A DNA stretch of 51,306 nt from Deltaproteobacteria bacterium 13_1_40CM_4_68_19 (lineage in GTDB: Bacteria > Myxococcota > Myxococcia > Myxococcales > 40CM-4-68-19). Of this stretch, positions 15,813-23,115 are shown in pieces. Location of the stretch: the NCBI GenBank assembly GCA_001918155.1, contig MNFJ01000040.1:1-51306 (forward strand). Reading direction: 5' to 3'. The translations under genes and the position numbers were made by a program. A model generated the notes under the pieces. That model was not told the origin of the DNA. It did not search any database and worked only from the letters and a program-made list of their open reading frames with translations. Positions within the stretch are counted from its first letter, which is position 1, and every line of letters starts with the position of its first letter.

Positions 15813-16760
15813 CTAGACCCAGTCGCGCCCCTCACCCCGGATCCACTCCGCGAACTTTCGCAGGCCAGCGTGGATGGGCGTTCGTGGCCGGTACCCGAGC
15901 ACTTGCCCCGCGTGCGTCACGTCCGCGCTGGTGAGCGGGACGTCGCCCGGCTGCGCGGGTTGCCGATCGAGAATCGCCCGGACGCCGAGCGCCTCCTCGA
16001 GCAGGGTCACCAGCTCGGCGAGAGAAGTCGCGCGCGCGCCTCCGAGGTTCAGGACGTCGAAGCGGAGGGGAACGTCGCAAGCCGCGATGACGCCCGCGAT
16101 GATGTCGTCCACCCAGGTGTAGTCGCGGCGCGTGGAGCCGTCGCCGTAGAACGGAAGCGGCTGGCCGGCGAGCATGCGCCGCGAGAACTTGTGGATGGCG
16201 AGGTCCGGCCGCTGCCGCGGCCCATACACGGTGAAGAAGCGCAGCGCCGCGACTTCGATGCCGTACAGGTTGTGGAACGTCCGGGCCAGCACCTCGCTAG
16301 CGACCTTGCTCGCGGCGTACGGGCTCTCCGGAGAGTCGATGCGTGCAGTCTCCCGGAACGGGGCCTGGGCGTGGGCGCCGTAGACCGAGCTGCTGGAGCC
16401 GAGGACGAAGCGCCGGGTGCCGGCATCGCGCGCGGCCTCGAGCAAGCTGGCCGTGCCGCGCACGTTCACGTCCATGTAGGCGGCCGGCCGCTCCAGGCTG
16501 GGCCGCACGCCCGCGAGCGCCGCGAGGTGCACGACCGCGTCGGGCCTGACGTCCCGGAATGCGCGGTGCATCGCCTCCTGGTCGCGGATGTCCGCCTCGA
16601 GCAGCCGCGCCCGGCCGTCCAGCGAACGCCGCTTCAGCCGCTCCGGATAGAAGGGATCGAAGTTGTCGACGATGACGATTTCGTCGCCTCGCTCGAGCAG
16701 CGCCCTCACCAGGTGAGACCCGATGAAACCGGCGCCGCCAGTGACCAGGACGCGCTTCAT
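15813..16760 (-). CDS. NAD-dependent nucleotide-sugar epimerase/dehydratase (extended SDR)
   Basis: A 315-residue extended short-chain dehydrogenase. The cofactor motif is VTGGAGFIGSHLV (residues 5-17), the active site comprises SSSSVYG and YAASK (Tyr and Lys), and FYGDGSTRRDYTWVDDI is the conserved region seen in UDP-glucuronate 4-epimerase-like and UDP-glucose 4-epimerase-like enzymes. It would interconvert a UDP- or GDP-sugar in the cytoplasm. The ATG start overlaps the stop of the asparagine synthetase gene (ATGA), placing it as the last gene of a GT2, asnB, epimerase operon. Confidence 0.92.
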   Translation of the reverse strand: MKRVLVTGGAGFIGSHLVRALLERGDEIVIVDNFDPFYPERLKRRSLDGRARLLEADIRDQEAMHRAFRDVRPDAVVHLAALAGVRPSLERPAAYMDVNVRGTASLLEAARDAGTRRFVLGSSSSVYGAHAQAPFRETARIDSPESPYAASKVASEVLARTFHNLYGIEVAALRFFTVYGPRQRPDLAIHKFSRRMLAGQPLPFYGDGSTRRDYTWVDDIIAGVIAACDVPLRFDVLNLGGARATSLAELVTLLEEALGVRAILDRQPAQPGDVPLTSADVTHAGQVLGYRPRTPIHAGLRKFAEWIRGEGRDWV

Positions 16761-18652
16761 GCGGCGCTCCGCAAGGAAAAGGCCTGCGCGTGGTGCTTGC
16801 GCCAGAGCTGGAACATGAGCAGCGTCCAGAGCGGCTTGCGCAAGTCGGCGCGGCCTTCCAGGTGGGTGCGCAGCAGCGCGCGGACCGCCTGGGCGTCGAA
16901 GACCCCGGCGTCGCGCAGAGCGCTCTCCGAGAGCATCTCCTCGAAGAGGGGGCGAAGCGGCCCGCGGATCCAGGCGGCGACCGGAATGCCGAACCCCTTC
17001 TTCGGGCGGCGGAGGATCTCGTCCGGCACGACGCCGCGGAGCGCGCGCTTGAGGATCACCTTCGTGCGCGTGAACGACATCTTCAACCGCCACGGCAGGC
17101 GCGCGGCGAACTCCACCACCGCCGTGTCCAGGTACGGCGCGCGCAGCTCGAGCGAAGCCGCCATCGATGCCCTGTCCGCCTTTACCAGGATGTCGTCGGC
17201 GAGATAGCGCGTGAGGTAGTACCGCAGCGCTTCGTCCGCCGAGCCGGGACGGGCGCCGGTGCGCGCCGCATCTTCCAGCACCTGCCGGAACGCCACGTCC
17301 GCCGAGGCGAGCGCGCGCAGCTCCGGATGCAGGATCCTGGCGATTTCGGAGGGCAGGAACGAGGCGATCCACGAGGCGTGCCGCAGCGAAGGCGGTGCGT
17401 CGACGCCGCGGAGGAACTGCTTGAGCCGGAAATCGAGGCTCATGTTCCGCGGCGAGGCGGGGAGCCGATGCACCAGCATCTGCAGCGCCCCTCGCAGGGC
17501 CCTGGGGACGCGCGCGAACGCAGAGGCGGGCCGATGGGCGAGGAACGGATCGTAGCCCGCGAAGAGCTCGTCGCCGCCGTCGCCGGCGAGCGCCACCTTC
17601 ACGTGGCGGCGGGTGAAGCGCGAGAGGAGCAGGGTGGGCAAGAAGCTCGGATCCGCGAACGGCTCGTCGAGCTGCGCGGCCGCGGCCGGGATCAGATCCA
17701 GGCAGTCCTGGCCGGAGAACTTCTGCGAGACGTGCTCGGTCCCGAGGCGCGAGGCGGCGAGCTGCGCCCAAGGCGACTCGTCGAAGCTCTCCTCGACGAA
17801 TCCGATGGAGAACGTCTGCAGCGGCTTCTTGTGCCGCACCGCGAGCGCGGCGATGGAAGTGGAATCGATTCCGCCGGAGAGGAACACGCCGACGGGCACG
17901 TCGGCCACCAGCCGCTTCGCGACCGCTCCGTCGAGCAGCCGGAGCAGCTCGCCCGCCGCATCGGCGGGGGAGACGCGCTGCTCGGAGGGTCCGGGCACGT
18001 CCCAGTAGCGGCGGAGGCGGAAACCGCGGTCGTCCAGGATCGCCAAGTGAGCCGCCGGCAACTTGCGCACGCCGCGAAGGATGGTGCCGGGCGCAGGAAC
18101 GTACTCGCAGGCCAGATACTGGACGAGCGCCTCGTGGTCGAGCTGGCGAGCAACGCCTCCGTGCGCGAGGAGGGCCTTGAGCTCGGAGCCGAAGATCACC
18201 CGCGAACCGCGCAGGGCGTAGTAGAGCGGCTTTTTTCCCAGCCGATCGCGCGCCAGGACCAACTTGCGCCGCCGCGAGTCCCAGATCGCCAAGGCGAACA
18301 TGCCGTGGACGTGCTCGGCGAAGTCCTCGCCCCACTCGAGGTATGCGCGCAGCACGACCTCGGTATCGCTTCTGCTGCTGAAGGGATGTCCCTTCCCGCC
18401 CAGCTCCTCGCGGAGCGAGGCGAAATCGTACGCTTCGCCGTTGAAGACCACCGCCACGGCATCGCGGACCATCGGCTGGTCTCCGGACTCGAGGTCGAGG
18501 ATGGCGAGCCTGCGATGGCCGAGTCCGGCGGGGCCGTCGAAGAAGAACGCTTCCGCGTCCGGGCCGCGGTGGGCGATGGCGCGCGCGGCCCTGCGCACGC
18601 CCTCCGCGTCGGGCGTGCCCGCCAGATCGACGTCGCCGCAGATGCCGCACAT
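16757..18652 (-). CDS. asnB: Asparagine synthase (glutamine-hydrolysing)
   Basis: A 631-residue class II amidotransferase. C2 of MCGICGDVDL is the glutaminase nucleophile after Met removal; RGPDAE, NGEAYD and the SDTEVVL block complete the N-terminal Ntn domain. The synthetase domain has the ATP-binding PP-loop FLSGGIDSTS (SGGIDST at 259-265) and the GDGGDELFAGY block. These are also the features of paralogues that amidate sugars or cell-surface precursors, and the neighbours (glycosyltransferase and sugar epimerase, no amino-acid genes) suggest such a role; that is inference. The start directly abuts the GT2 stop with no gap, and the stop overlaps the epimerase start. Confidence 0.94.
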   Translation of the reverse strand: MCGICGDVDLAGTPDAEGVRRAARAIAHRGPDAEAFFFDGPAGLGHRRLAILDLESGDQPMVRDAVAVVFNGEAYDFASLREELGGKGHPFSSRSDTEVVLRAYLEWGEDFAEHVHGMFALAIWDSRRRKLVLARDRLGKKPLYYALRGSRVIFGSELKALLAHGGVARQLDHEALVQYLACEYVPAPGTILRGVRKLPAAHLAILDDRGFRLRRYWDVPGPSEQRVSPADAAGELLRLLDGAVAKRLVADVPVGVFLSGGIDSTSIAALAVRHKKPLQTFSIGFVEESFDESPWAQLAASRLGTEHVSQKFSGQDCLDLIPAAAAQLDEPFADPSFLPTLLLSRFTRRHVKVALAGDGGDELFAGYDPFLAHRPASAFARVPRALRGALQMLVHRLPASPRNMSLDFRLKQFLRGVDAPPSLRHASWIASFLPSEIARILHPELRALASADVAFRQVLEDAARTGARPGSADEALRYYLTRYLADDILVKADRASMAASLELRAPYLDTAVVEFAARLPWRLKMSFTRTKVILKRALRGVVPDEILRRPKKGFGIPVAAWIRGPLRPLFEEMLSESALRDAGVFDAQAVRALLRTHLEGRADLRKPLWTLLMFQLWRKHHAQAFSLRSAA

Positions 18653-19636
18653 CTACTGTCCCACGGCCCGCGGCAGCGGCTTCTCCGGCCGGTTCAGCTC
18701 CTCGGCGACGAGATACGGGCGCTTGCCCTGCGACTCGTAGTAGGTGCGCACCACGAGCTCGGCGAGGAGACCCATGAGGAGGCTGAGCGCGCCGACCAGG
18801 GTGAACATGACCGTGACCAGCGGCAGCGGAGTCTGGACGAAGCTCTTCAACCCGGCGAGCTTGTAGTACAGCGCGAGGACGAACGCGGCGAGGGCGCAGG
18901 CGAAGGAGAGAAGACCGAATCCTCCGAACACGTAGATCGGCTTGGTGGCGAAGCTGGCGAGGAACTTCACCACCATCAGGTCCAGCACCACCTTGAACGT
19001 GCGGGAGAGTCCATACTTGGAGCGTCCGGCGCGACGCGAGCGGTGGTTGACGACCATCTCGCTGACGCGAGCTCCCTGCCAGGAAGCGTAGATGGGGATG
19101 AAGCGGTGCATCTCGCCGTACAGCTTCACGTCGCGGAGCACGTCGCGCCGGTACGCCTTCAGCGAGCATCCGTAATCGTGCAGGCGGACTCCGGAGATCG
19201 ACGAGATCAGCCAGTTGGCGATGCGGCTGGGCAGCTTGCGGCCGAACTCCCTGTCCTGCCGGTTCTTCCGCCAGCCGGAGACGACGTCGTATCCGGTATC
19301 GAGCTGCGAGAGCAGCTTGCCGATGTCGGCGGGGTCGTTCTGCAGATCGCCGTCCATCGGGACGATCACCTCGCCGCGCGCCGCTTCGATGCCGGCGCTC
19401 ATGGCGGCGGTCTGTCCGAAGTTGAGGCGGAAGCGGATGACGCGCAGCTCCGGATGCTCGGCGGCGAGGCGCGACAGCTCCTGGAACGTCCCGTCGCGGG
19501 ACCCGTCGTCGACGCAGATCACCTCGTGCGAGCGGCCGAGCCTGGTCAGCTCGCCGAAAAGCTCGTCGAGCAGCGGGCGGACGTTCTCGACTTCGTTGAA
19601 CAGTGGAATAACGACGGAGATCTGCGGGCGATCCAT
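18653..19636 (-). CDS. Family 2 glycosyltransferase, polyprenyl-phosphate sugar synthase type
   Basis: A 327-residue GT2 enzyme of the DPM/ArnC/GtrB type. The GT-A fold features are SVVIPLFNEVENV near the start, CVDDGSRDGT, the DXD-like MDGDLQNDP, and GWRKNRQDREFGRKLPSR; two C-terminal membrane helices (IYVFGGFGLLSFACALAAF and VTVMFTLVGALSLLMGLLAEL) anchor it in the membrane. Such enzymes make polyprenyl-phosphate-linked sugars that GT39 transferases use as donors, and a GT39 gene lies 3 kb away. ATG 19636 is divergent from mscL with 79 bases between them. First gene of the GT2-asnB-epimerase operon. Confidence 0.93.
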   Translation of the reverse strand: MDRPQISVVIPLFNEVENVRPLLDELFGELTRLGRSHEVICVDDGSRDGTFQELSRLAAEHPELRVIRFRLNFGQTAAMSAGIEAARGEVIVPMDGDLQNDPADIGKLLSQLDTGYDVVSGWRKNRQDREFGRKLPSRIANWLISSISGVRLHDYGCSLKAYRRDVLRDVKLYGEMHRFIPIYASWQGARVSEMVVNHRSRRAGRSKYGLSRTFKVVLDLMVVKFLASFATKPIYVFGGFGLLSFACALAAFVLALYYKLAGLKSFVQTPLPLVTVMFTLVGALSLLMGLLAELVVRTYYESQGKRPYLVAEELNRPEKPLPRAVGQ

Positions 19637-19715
19637 CCGGTTTGGGGATAACACGCAACGTTGCCGCCCACAACCGCGCCTTGCTCGCCTGGCCGCCCGC
19701 ATGCGATGTGACGGC

Positions 19716-20105
19716 ATGACCTCGACCACGAAGGAATTTCGCGAGTTCCTGCTCAAGCAGAATGCGTTCGCGCTTGCGATCGGCGTGATCATCGGAGCCG
19801 CCATCGGGAAGGTCGTTTCCGGCATCGTGGAGGACGTGCTGATGCCCGTGATCGGGCTCGTCCTTCCGGGCGGCGAGTGGCGCGCGGCGCAGCTCACGCT
19901 CTCGGGCCAGAATGCGATCAAGTACGGCGATCTCGCCGGACGCGTGATCGACTTCTTCGTCATCGCGCTGGTGGTCTTCCTGCTCGCCAAGGCGTTCCTG
20001 GAAAAGCCCGCCCCGGCGCCTGCGACGAAGAGCTGCCCGCAATGCCTGGAAACGATCCCGGCGTCCGCGCGAAAGTGCCGCGCCTGCGCCTCGCCTGTGG
20101 TCTAA
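19716..20105 (+). CDS. mscL: Large-conductance mechanosensitive channel MscL with C-terminal zinc ribbon
   Basis: A 129-residue MscL-family channel that would open under membrane tension to release solutes. The N-terminal helix and TM1 are typical (KEFREFLLKQNAFALAIGV, IIGAAIGKVVSGIVEDVLMP), then a short periplasmic loop and TM2 (VIDFFVIALVVFLLAKAF). Unusually, the C-terminus replaces the long charged bundle with a four-cysteine zinc-ribbon-like motif: CPQC and CRAC (C107, C110, C121, C124). ATG 19716 was chosen because it opens with the MscL amphipathic helix; the ribosome binding site is weak. Divergent from the GT2 gene. Confidence 0.9.
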   Translation: MTSTTKEFREFLLKQNAFALAIGVIIGAAIGKVVSGIVEDVLMPVIGLVLPGGEWRAAQLTLSGQNAIKYGDLAGRVIDFFVIALVVFLLAKAFLEKPAPAPATKSCPQCLETIPASARKCRACASPVV

Positions 20106-20150
20106 GGTGACGCAGATGACGGACGAGCGCGTCGCCTCGCCGGAGCGCGA

Positions 20151-21230
20151 GTGAGGCTCTCGAGGCGCGAGCTGCTCCGCACGACGGCGGCCGTGGCCGC
20201 CTTGGCGCAGACCGGCCAGGCCCAGGGAAAAGAAGGTGGCCGGCCGGTCGCGATCTCCTCCGCGAATGGGTTGCGCGCCGTGGAGCTGGCGCTGCGGCGC
20301 ATGCAAGAGGGGGCCGATCCGCTGGACGCGGCGGTCGCCGGCGTGAACCTCGTCGAGGACGACCCCGCGGACATGACGGTCGGGTACGGTGGAGTTCCGA
20401 ACGAAGAGGGCGTGGTGCAGTTCGACGCATGCGTGATGCACGGGCCGTCCGGACGCGCCGGCGCCGTGGCCGCGCTGGAGGGCGTGAAGAACCCGACCAA
20501 GGTGGCGAAGCTGGTGATGGAGACGACCGATCACGTGCTCCTGGTCGGTCCCGGCGCCCGCCATTTCGCGACCGTGAACGGATTCGGCAACGAGAACCTG
20601 CTCACGGAGAAAGCGCGCAAGGTGTGGCTGTTCTGGAAGCAGAACCTCTCCGACAAGGACAAGTGGCTGGAGCCGGAGCCGGACCGCTACCCGCCGGAAG
20701 TGAAGGAGTTCATCGAGCAGTTCGGCTGGGATGACTTCCGCAGGCCCCAGAGCGGCGGCACCATCCATCTGTCCGCGGTGGACACCCGGGGCGATCTGGC
20801 GGGCTGCACCTCCACCAGCGGCCTGTTCTTCAAGATGCCGGGCCGTGTCGGCGACTCGCCGATCATCGGCGCCGGCTGCTTCACCGACAACGAGGTAGGA
20901 TCCGCCGGAGGCACCGGCCGCGGCGAGGCGAACATCCTGGTCAGCGGCGGCCACCTGATCGTCGAGTTCATGCGCCAGGGCAAGCACCCGCGCGAGGCAT
21001 GCCTGATGACGCTCGAGCGCATCGCCCGCACCACTCGCGAGAAGCGGCTGCTCTTCGCCAACGGCCGGCCGAAGTTCGACATCAGCTTCTACGCGCTGGA
21101 CAAGGCGGGCCGATACGGCAGCGCCGTGATGTACGCCTTCTCGACCATCGGCAAGCGCCGGCAGTTCGCCGTCGCGGATGCCTCCGGCGCCCGAAAGGAA
21201 GACTGCGCGTTCCTGTTCGAGCGGCGCTGA
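20151..21230 (+). CDS. Tat-exported N(4)-(beta-N-acetylglucosaminyl)-asparaginase-family Ntn hydrolase
   Basis: A 359-residue Ntn hydrolase of the glycosylasparaginase/isoaspartyl peptidase family, which is made as a precursor that self-cleaves before a threonine. The nucleophile is T204 in SGGTIHLSAVD; the substrate-binding blocks are GCTSTSG (218-224), GRVGDSPIIGAGCF (231-244) and GGTGRGE (253-259). The N-terminus LSRRELLRTTAAVAALAQ is a twin-arginine signal, so the protein is probably exported folded to the periplasm. It could remove GlcNAc from asparagine or cleave isoaspartyl peptides; substrate is unproven. GTG 20151 is the start, with no ATG alternative in frame nearby. Confidence 0.88.
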   Translation: MRLSRRELLRTTAAVAALAQTGQAQGKEGGRPVAISSANGLRAVELALRRMQEGADPLDAAVAGVNLVEDDPADMTVGYGGVPNEEGVVQFDACVMHGPSGRAGAVAALEGVKNPTKVAKLVMETTDHVLLVGPGARHFATVNGFGNENLLTEKARKVWLFWKQNLSDKDKWLEPEPDRYPPEVKEFIEQFGWDDFRRPQSGGTIHLSAVDTRGDLAGCTSTSGLFFKMPGRVGDSPIIGAGCFTDNEVGSAGGTGRGEANILVSGGHLIVEFMRQGKHPREACLMTLERIARTTREKRLLFANGRPKFDISFYALDKAGRYGSAVMYAFSTIGKRRQFAVADASGARKEDCAFLFERR

Positions 21231-21252
21231 CGAGACCGGGAAGGCGGGTTGG

Positions 21253-21897
21253 CTACTTGCCGGCGCGAGTGGCCGCCGCCGGGTCCGGGTCGATGTGCCC
21301 TGTATCGTTCCAGAGGCGCAGGAACGGATCCCGTCCTGCCCGCAGCTCGACCAGGTTGAGCGCGCATTCGTCCTGAGGCCAGCGCAGCCGGTACTTGCCG
21401 ATCGGCCCGCCGGTGAGGGCGGCGCCGAGGATGCGCAGCGTCGCCTTGTGCGACACCGCCAGGACCGGAAGCGGCGAGCCTTCATGGCGCGAGCGGATCT
21501 CCTCCAGGGCGGCGAGCGCACGGCTCGCGACCTGGGCTGCGGTCTCGCCACCAGGCGGCGAAACGGCCAGCGGATCGGCGACCCATGCATCGTACCGTTC
21601 CCGATCTCTCTCGCGCGCCTGTTCCGGCGACAGCCCTTCCCACTCCCCGTAATCGATCTCCGTCAGCCCGGGAACGACTTGCGCGGAGAGCATCGGGGCG
21701 ATCAGCGCGGCCGTCTGCGCCGTGCGGCCGAGGGGCGAGCGGTACACCGCCGCGAAGCGGACGGCCGATAGCCTCTGCCCGAGCTTGCGGGCTTGCTGCT
21801 GGCCTCGTTCGGTGAGCGGCAGCTCACGGCGGCCGTTGAAAGAGTCCACCGCGGACGAAGCGGTCTGCGCGTGTCGTGCCAGGTAGAGGAGCATCAC
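21253..21897 (-). CDS. Histidine phosphatase family protein
   Basis: A 214-residue phosphoglycerate-mutase-like phosphatase. The active-site motif is LARHAQT (R8, H9), with the usual RHG written as RHA; the second catalytic arginine is in YRSPLGRTAQTA, an acidic residue is in EIDYGEWEGL, and the second His in AVSHKATLRIL. It resembles cobalamin/alpha-ribazole phosphatase-type and broad phosphatases; substrate unknown. The GTG start at 21897 overlaps the stop of the small upstream ORF by four bases (GTGA); an ATG at 21894 is an alternative. Last gene of the five-gene lipid operon, where it might hydrolyse a phosphorylated intermediate. Confidence 0.88.
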   Translation of the reverse strand: MMLLYLARHAQTASSAVDSFNGRRELPLTERGQQQARKLGQRLSAVRFAAVYRSPLGRTAQTAALIAPMLSAQVVPGLTEIDYGEWEGLSPEQARERDRERYDAWVADPLAVSPPGGETAAQVASRALAALEEIRSRHEGSPLPVLAVSHKATLRILGAALTGGPIGKYRLRWPQDECALNLVELRAGRDPFLRLWNDTGHIDPDPAAATRAGK

Positions 21898-22136
21898 TCC
21901 TCCTCGTCAGTGCGATCGAGCTCCCAAGGAACGATCTGCTCTTCGGAAAAGACGACCACCTCGAGGCCGCCGCGCTGCTGGGCGCGGCCAGGCTCGTACA
22001 CCCGGCGGATCTTGGCGGGGCCGGTGAAACCCACTCGAGCCATCTTCAAGAGCGACATCGCGTCGTGCACCCGGGCGTCGCAGCCGTCCCGCTCGGCGGC
22101 GGTGCCGTGCTGGTGGCGCTGCAGGCAAGAGAACAC
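21894..22136 (-). CDS. Small unknown protein in the lipid operon
   Basis: An 80-residue reading frame that begins with GTG 22136, two bases after the stop of the SDR gene, and overlaps the histidine phosphatase start. Its sequence is mixed and plausible for a small soluble protein, with an acidic end (VVVFSEEQIVPWELDRTDEEE region) and a Gly/Arg-rich middle; one Cys and several His lie near the N-terminus. I recognise no family. The tight fit between two coupled genes is the main evidence that it is real, since the codon pattern alone is not decisive. Confidence 0.5.
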   Translation of the reverse strand: MFSCLQRHQHGTAAERDGCDARVHDAMSLLKMARVGFTGPAKIRRVYEPGRAQQRGGLEVVVFSEEQIVPWELDRTDEEE

Positions 22137-22137
22137 G

Positions 22138-23115
22138 CTAGGCGCCTTTCGCGAGGAAGTGGCGCCGCACGTAGCGCACCGTATCGGTCAGGGTCTCGAC
22201 GGGATCGCGGGGCTCGAATCCGAGCAGCCGCTGGCTCTTGCTGGAGTCGATGAAGAACCAGCACTCGCCCATCTCCACGTCGCTCGCCGGCAGGTCGGGC
22301 TCGCGGCCCTGGTCGCGGGCCCAACGCTCCATCCAGTGGGCGGCGGCCACTTTCAGCGGCGAGGGCATGCGTAACAGCGGCGGCCCCCGGTGCGCGATCC
22401 GGCCGAGCCGCGCGAAGAACTCGCTGAATTCCCAGTTCGCGGCGCCGAGCAGATGCCGCTCGCCGACGTCCCCCCGCGTCAGCGCCGCGACGAATGCCCG
22501 GGCCGCGTCGCGCACGTCGACGAACGAGATCCCGCCCCGGGGCATCACCGGAATCCGACCCATGAGAAAGCGGAAGATGTCCTGGGTGGACGACATCCGC
22601 GCGTCTCCAGGGCCGAGCAGGAGCGATGGGTTGAGGATGACGATCGGCAGGCCGCGGCGCGCGAAATCGATGGCGATCTTCTCCTCGTAGATCTTGCTCA
22701 GGTAGTACGGCCATCTGCCCACCGTCTCGATCGGGTAGTCGTCCTCTTCGCTGGCGACCCGCCGCACGCGCGACACGCCGATGGTCCCCGACGAGGAGGC
22801 GAGCACGATCCGCTTCAATCCGGCCCGCGCCGCCGCCGTCAGGAGGTTGCGCGTGCCGTCGACATGCAGCTCGTACATCTTGCGGGCATCTGCGGGATCG
22901 CGGCTGACCAGGCCCGCGAGATGGTACACGCCTTCGACGCCGGCCAGCGCGCGCAGCACGGAATCGGGATCGCGCACGTCCCCCTTGATGGTTTCCGGGT
23001 CTGGAACGGCGGCGCCCGAACGCACCAGCAGGCGCACCTCGTGTCCGGCCTCGCGCAGCATCGGGACCAGCGTGGACCCGAGAAATCCCGTCGCGCCGGT
23101 CACGAGCAGCTTCAC
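22138..23115 (-). CDS. NAD-dependent epimerase/dehydratase (dihydroflavonol-reductase-like SDR)
   Basis: A 325-residue extended SDR. The cofactor motif is LVTGATGFLGSTLV at the N-terminus; catalytic residues are in SSSGTIG (Ser) and PYYLSKIYEEK (Tyr, Lys). This branch includes dihydroflavonol reductases, 3-beta-hydroxysteroid dehydrogenase-like enzymes and HpnA-type proteins, so it is likely to reduce or oxidise a lipid or ketone intermediate rather than a nucleotide sugar. Its ATG overlaps the stop of the megaprotein gene by four bases (ATGA), and the small unknown gene starts 1 base after its stop, so it is translationally coupled with the lipid operon. Confidence 0.9.
   Translation of the reverse strand: MKLLVTGATGFLGSTLVPMLREAGHEVRLLVRSGAAVPDPETIKGDVRDPDSVLRALAGVEGVYHLAGLVSRDPADARKMYELHVDGTRNLLTAAARAGLKRIVLASSSGTIGVSRVRRVASEEDDYPIETVGRWPYYLSKIYEEKIAIDFARRGLPIVILNPSLLLGPGDARMSSTQDIFRFLMGRIPVMPRGGISFVDVRDAARAFVAALTRGDVGERHLLGAANWEFSEFFARLGRIAHRGPPLLRMPSPLKVAAAHWMERWARDQGREPDLPASDVEMGECWFFIDSSKSQRLLGFEPRDPVETLTDTVRYVRRHFLAKGA

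Noticed and set aside
15813-21590. A single 1925-residue minus-strand frame
   Set aside because: It is the epimerase frame read through upstream DNA. Only its C-terminal end is coding there; the rest lies opposite or out of frame with the real asnB, GT2, mscL and asparaginase genes.
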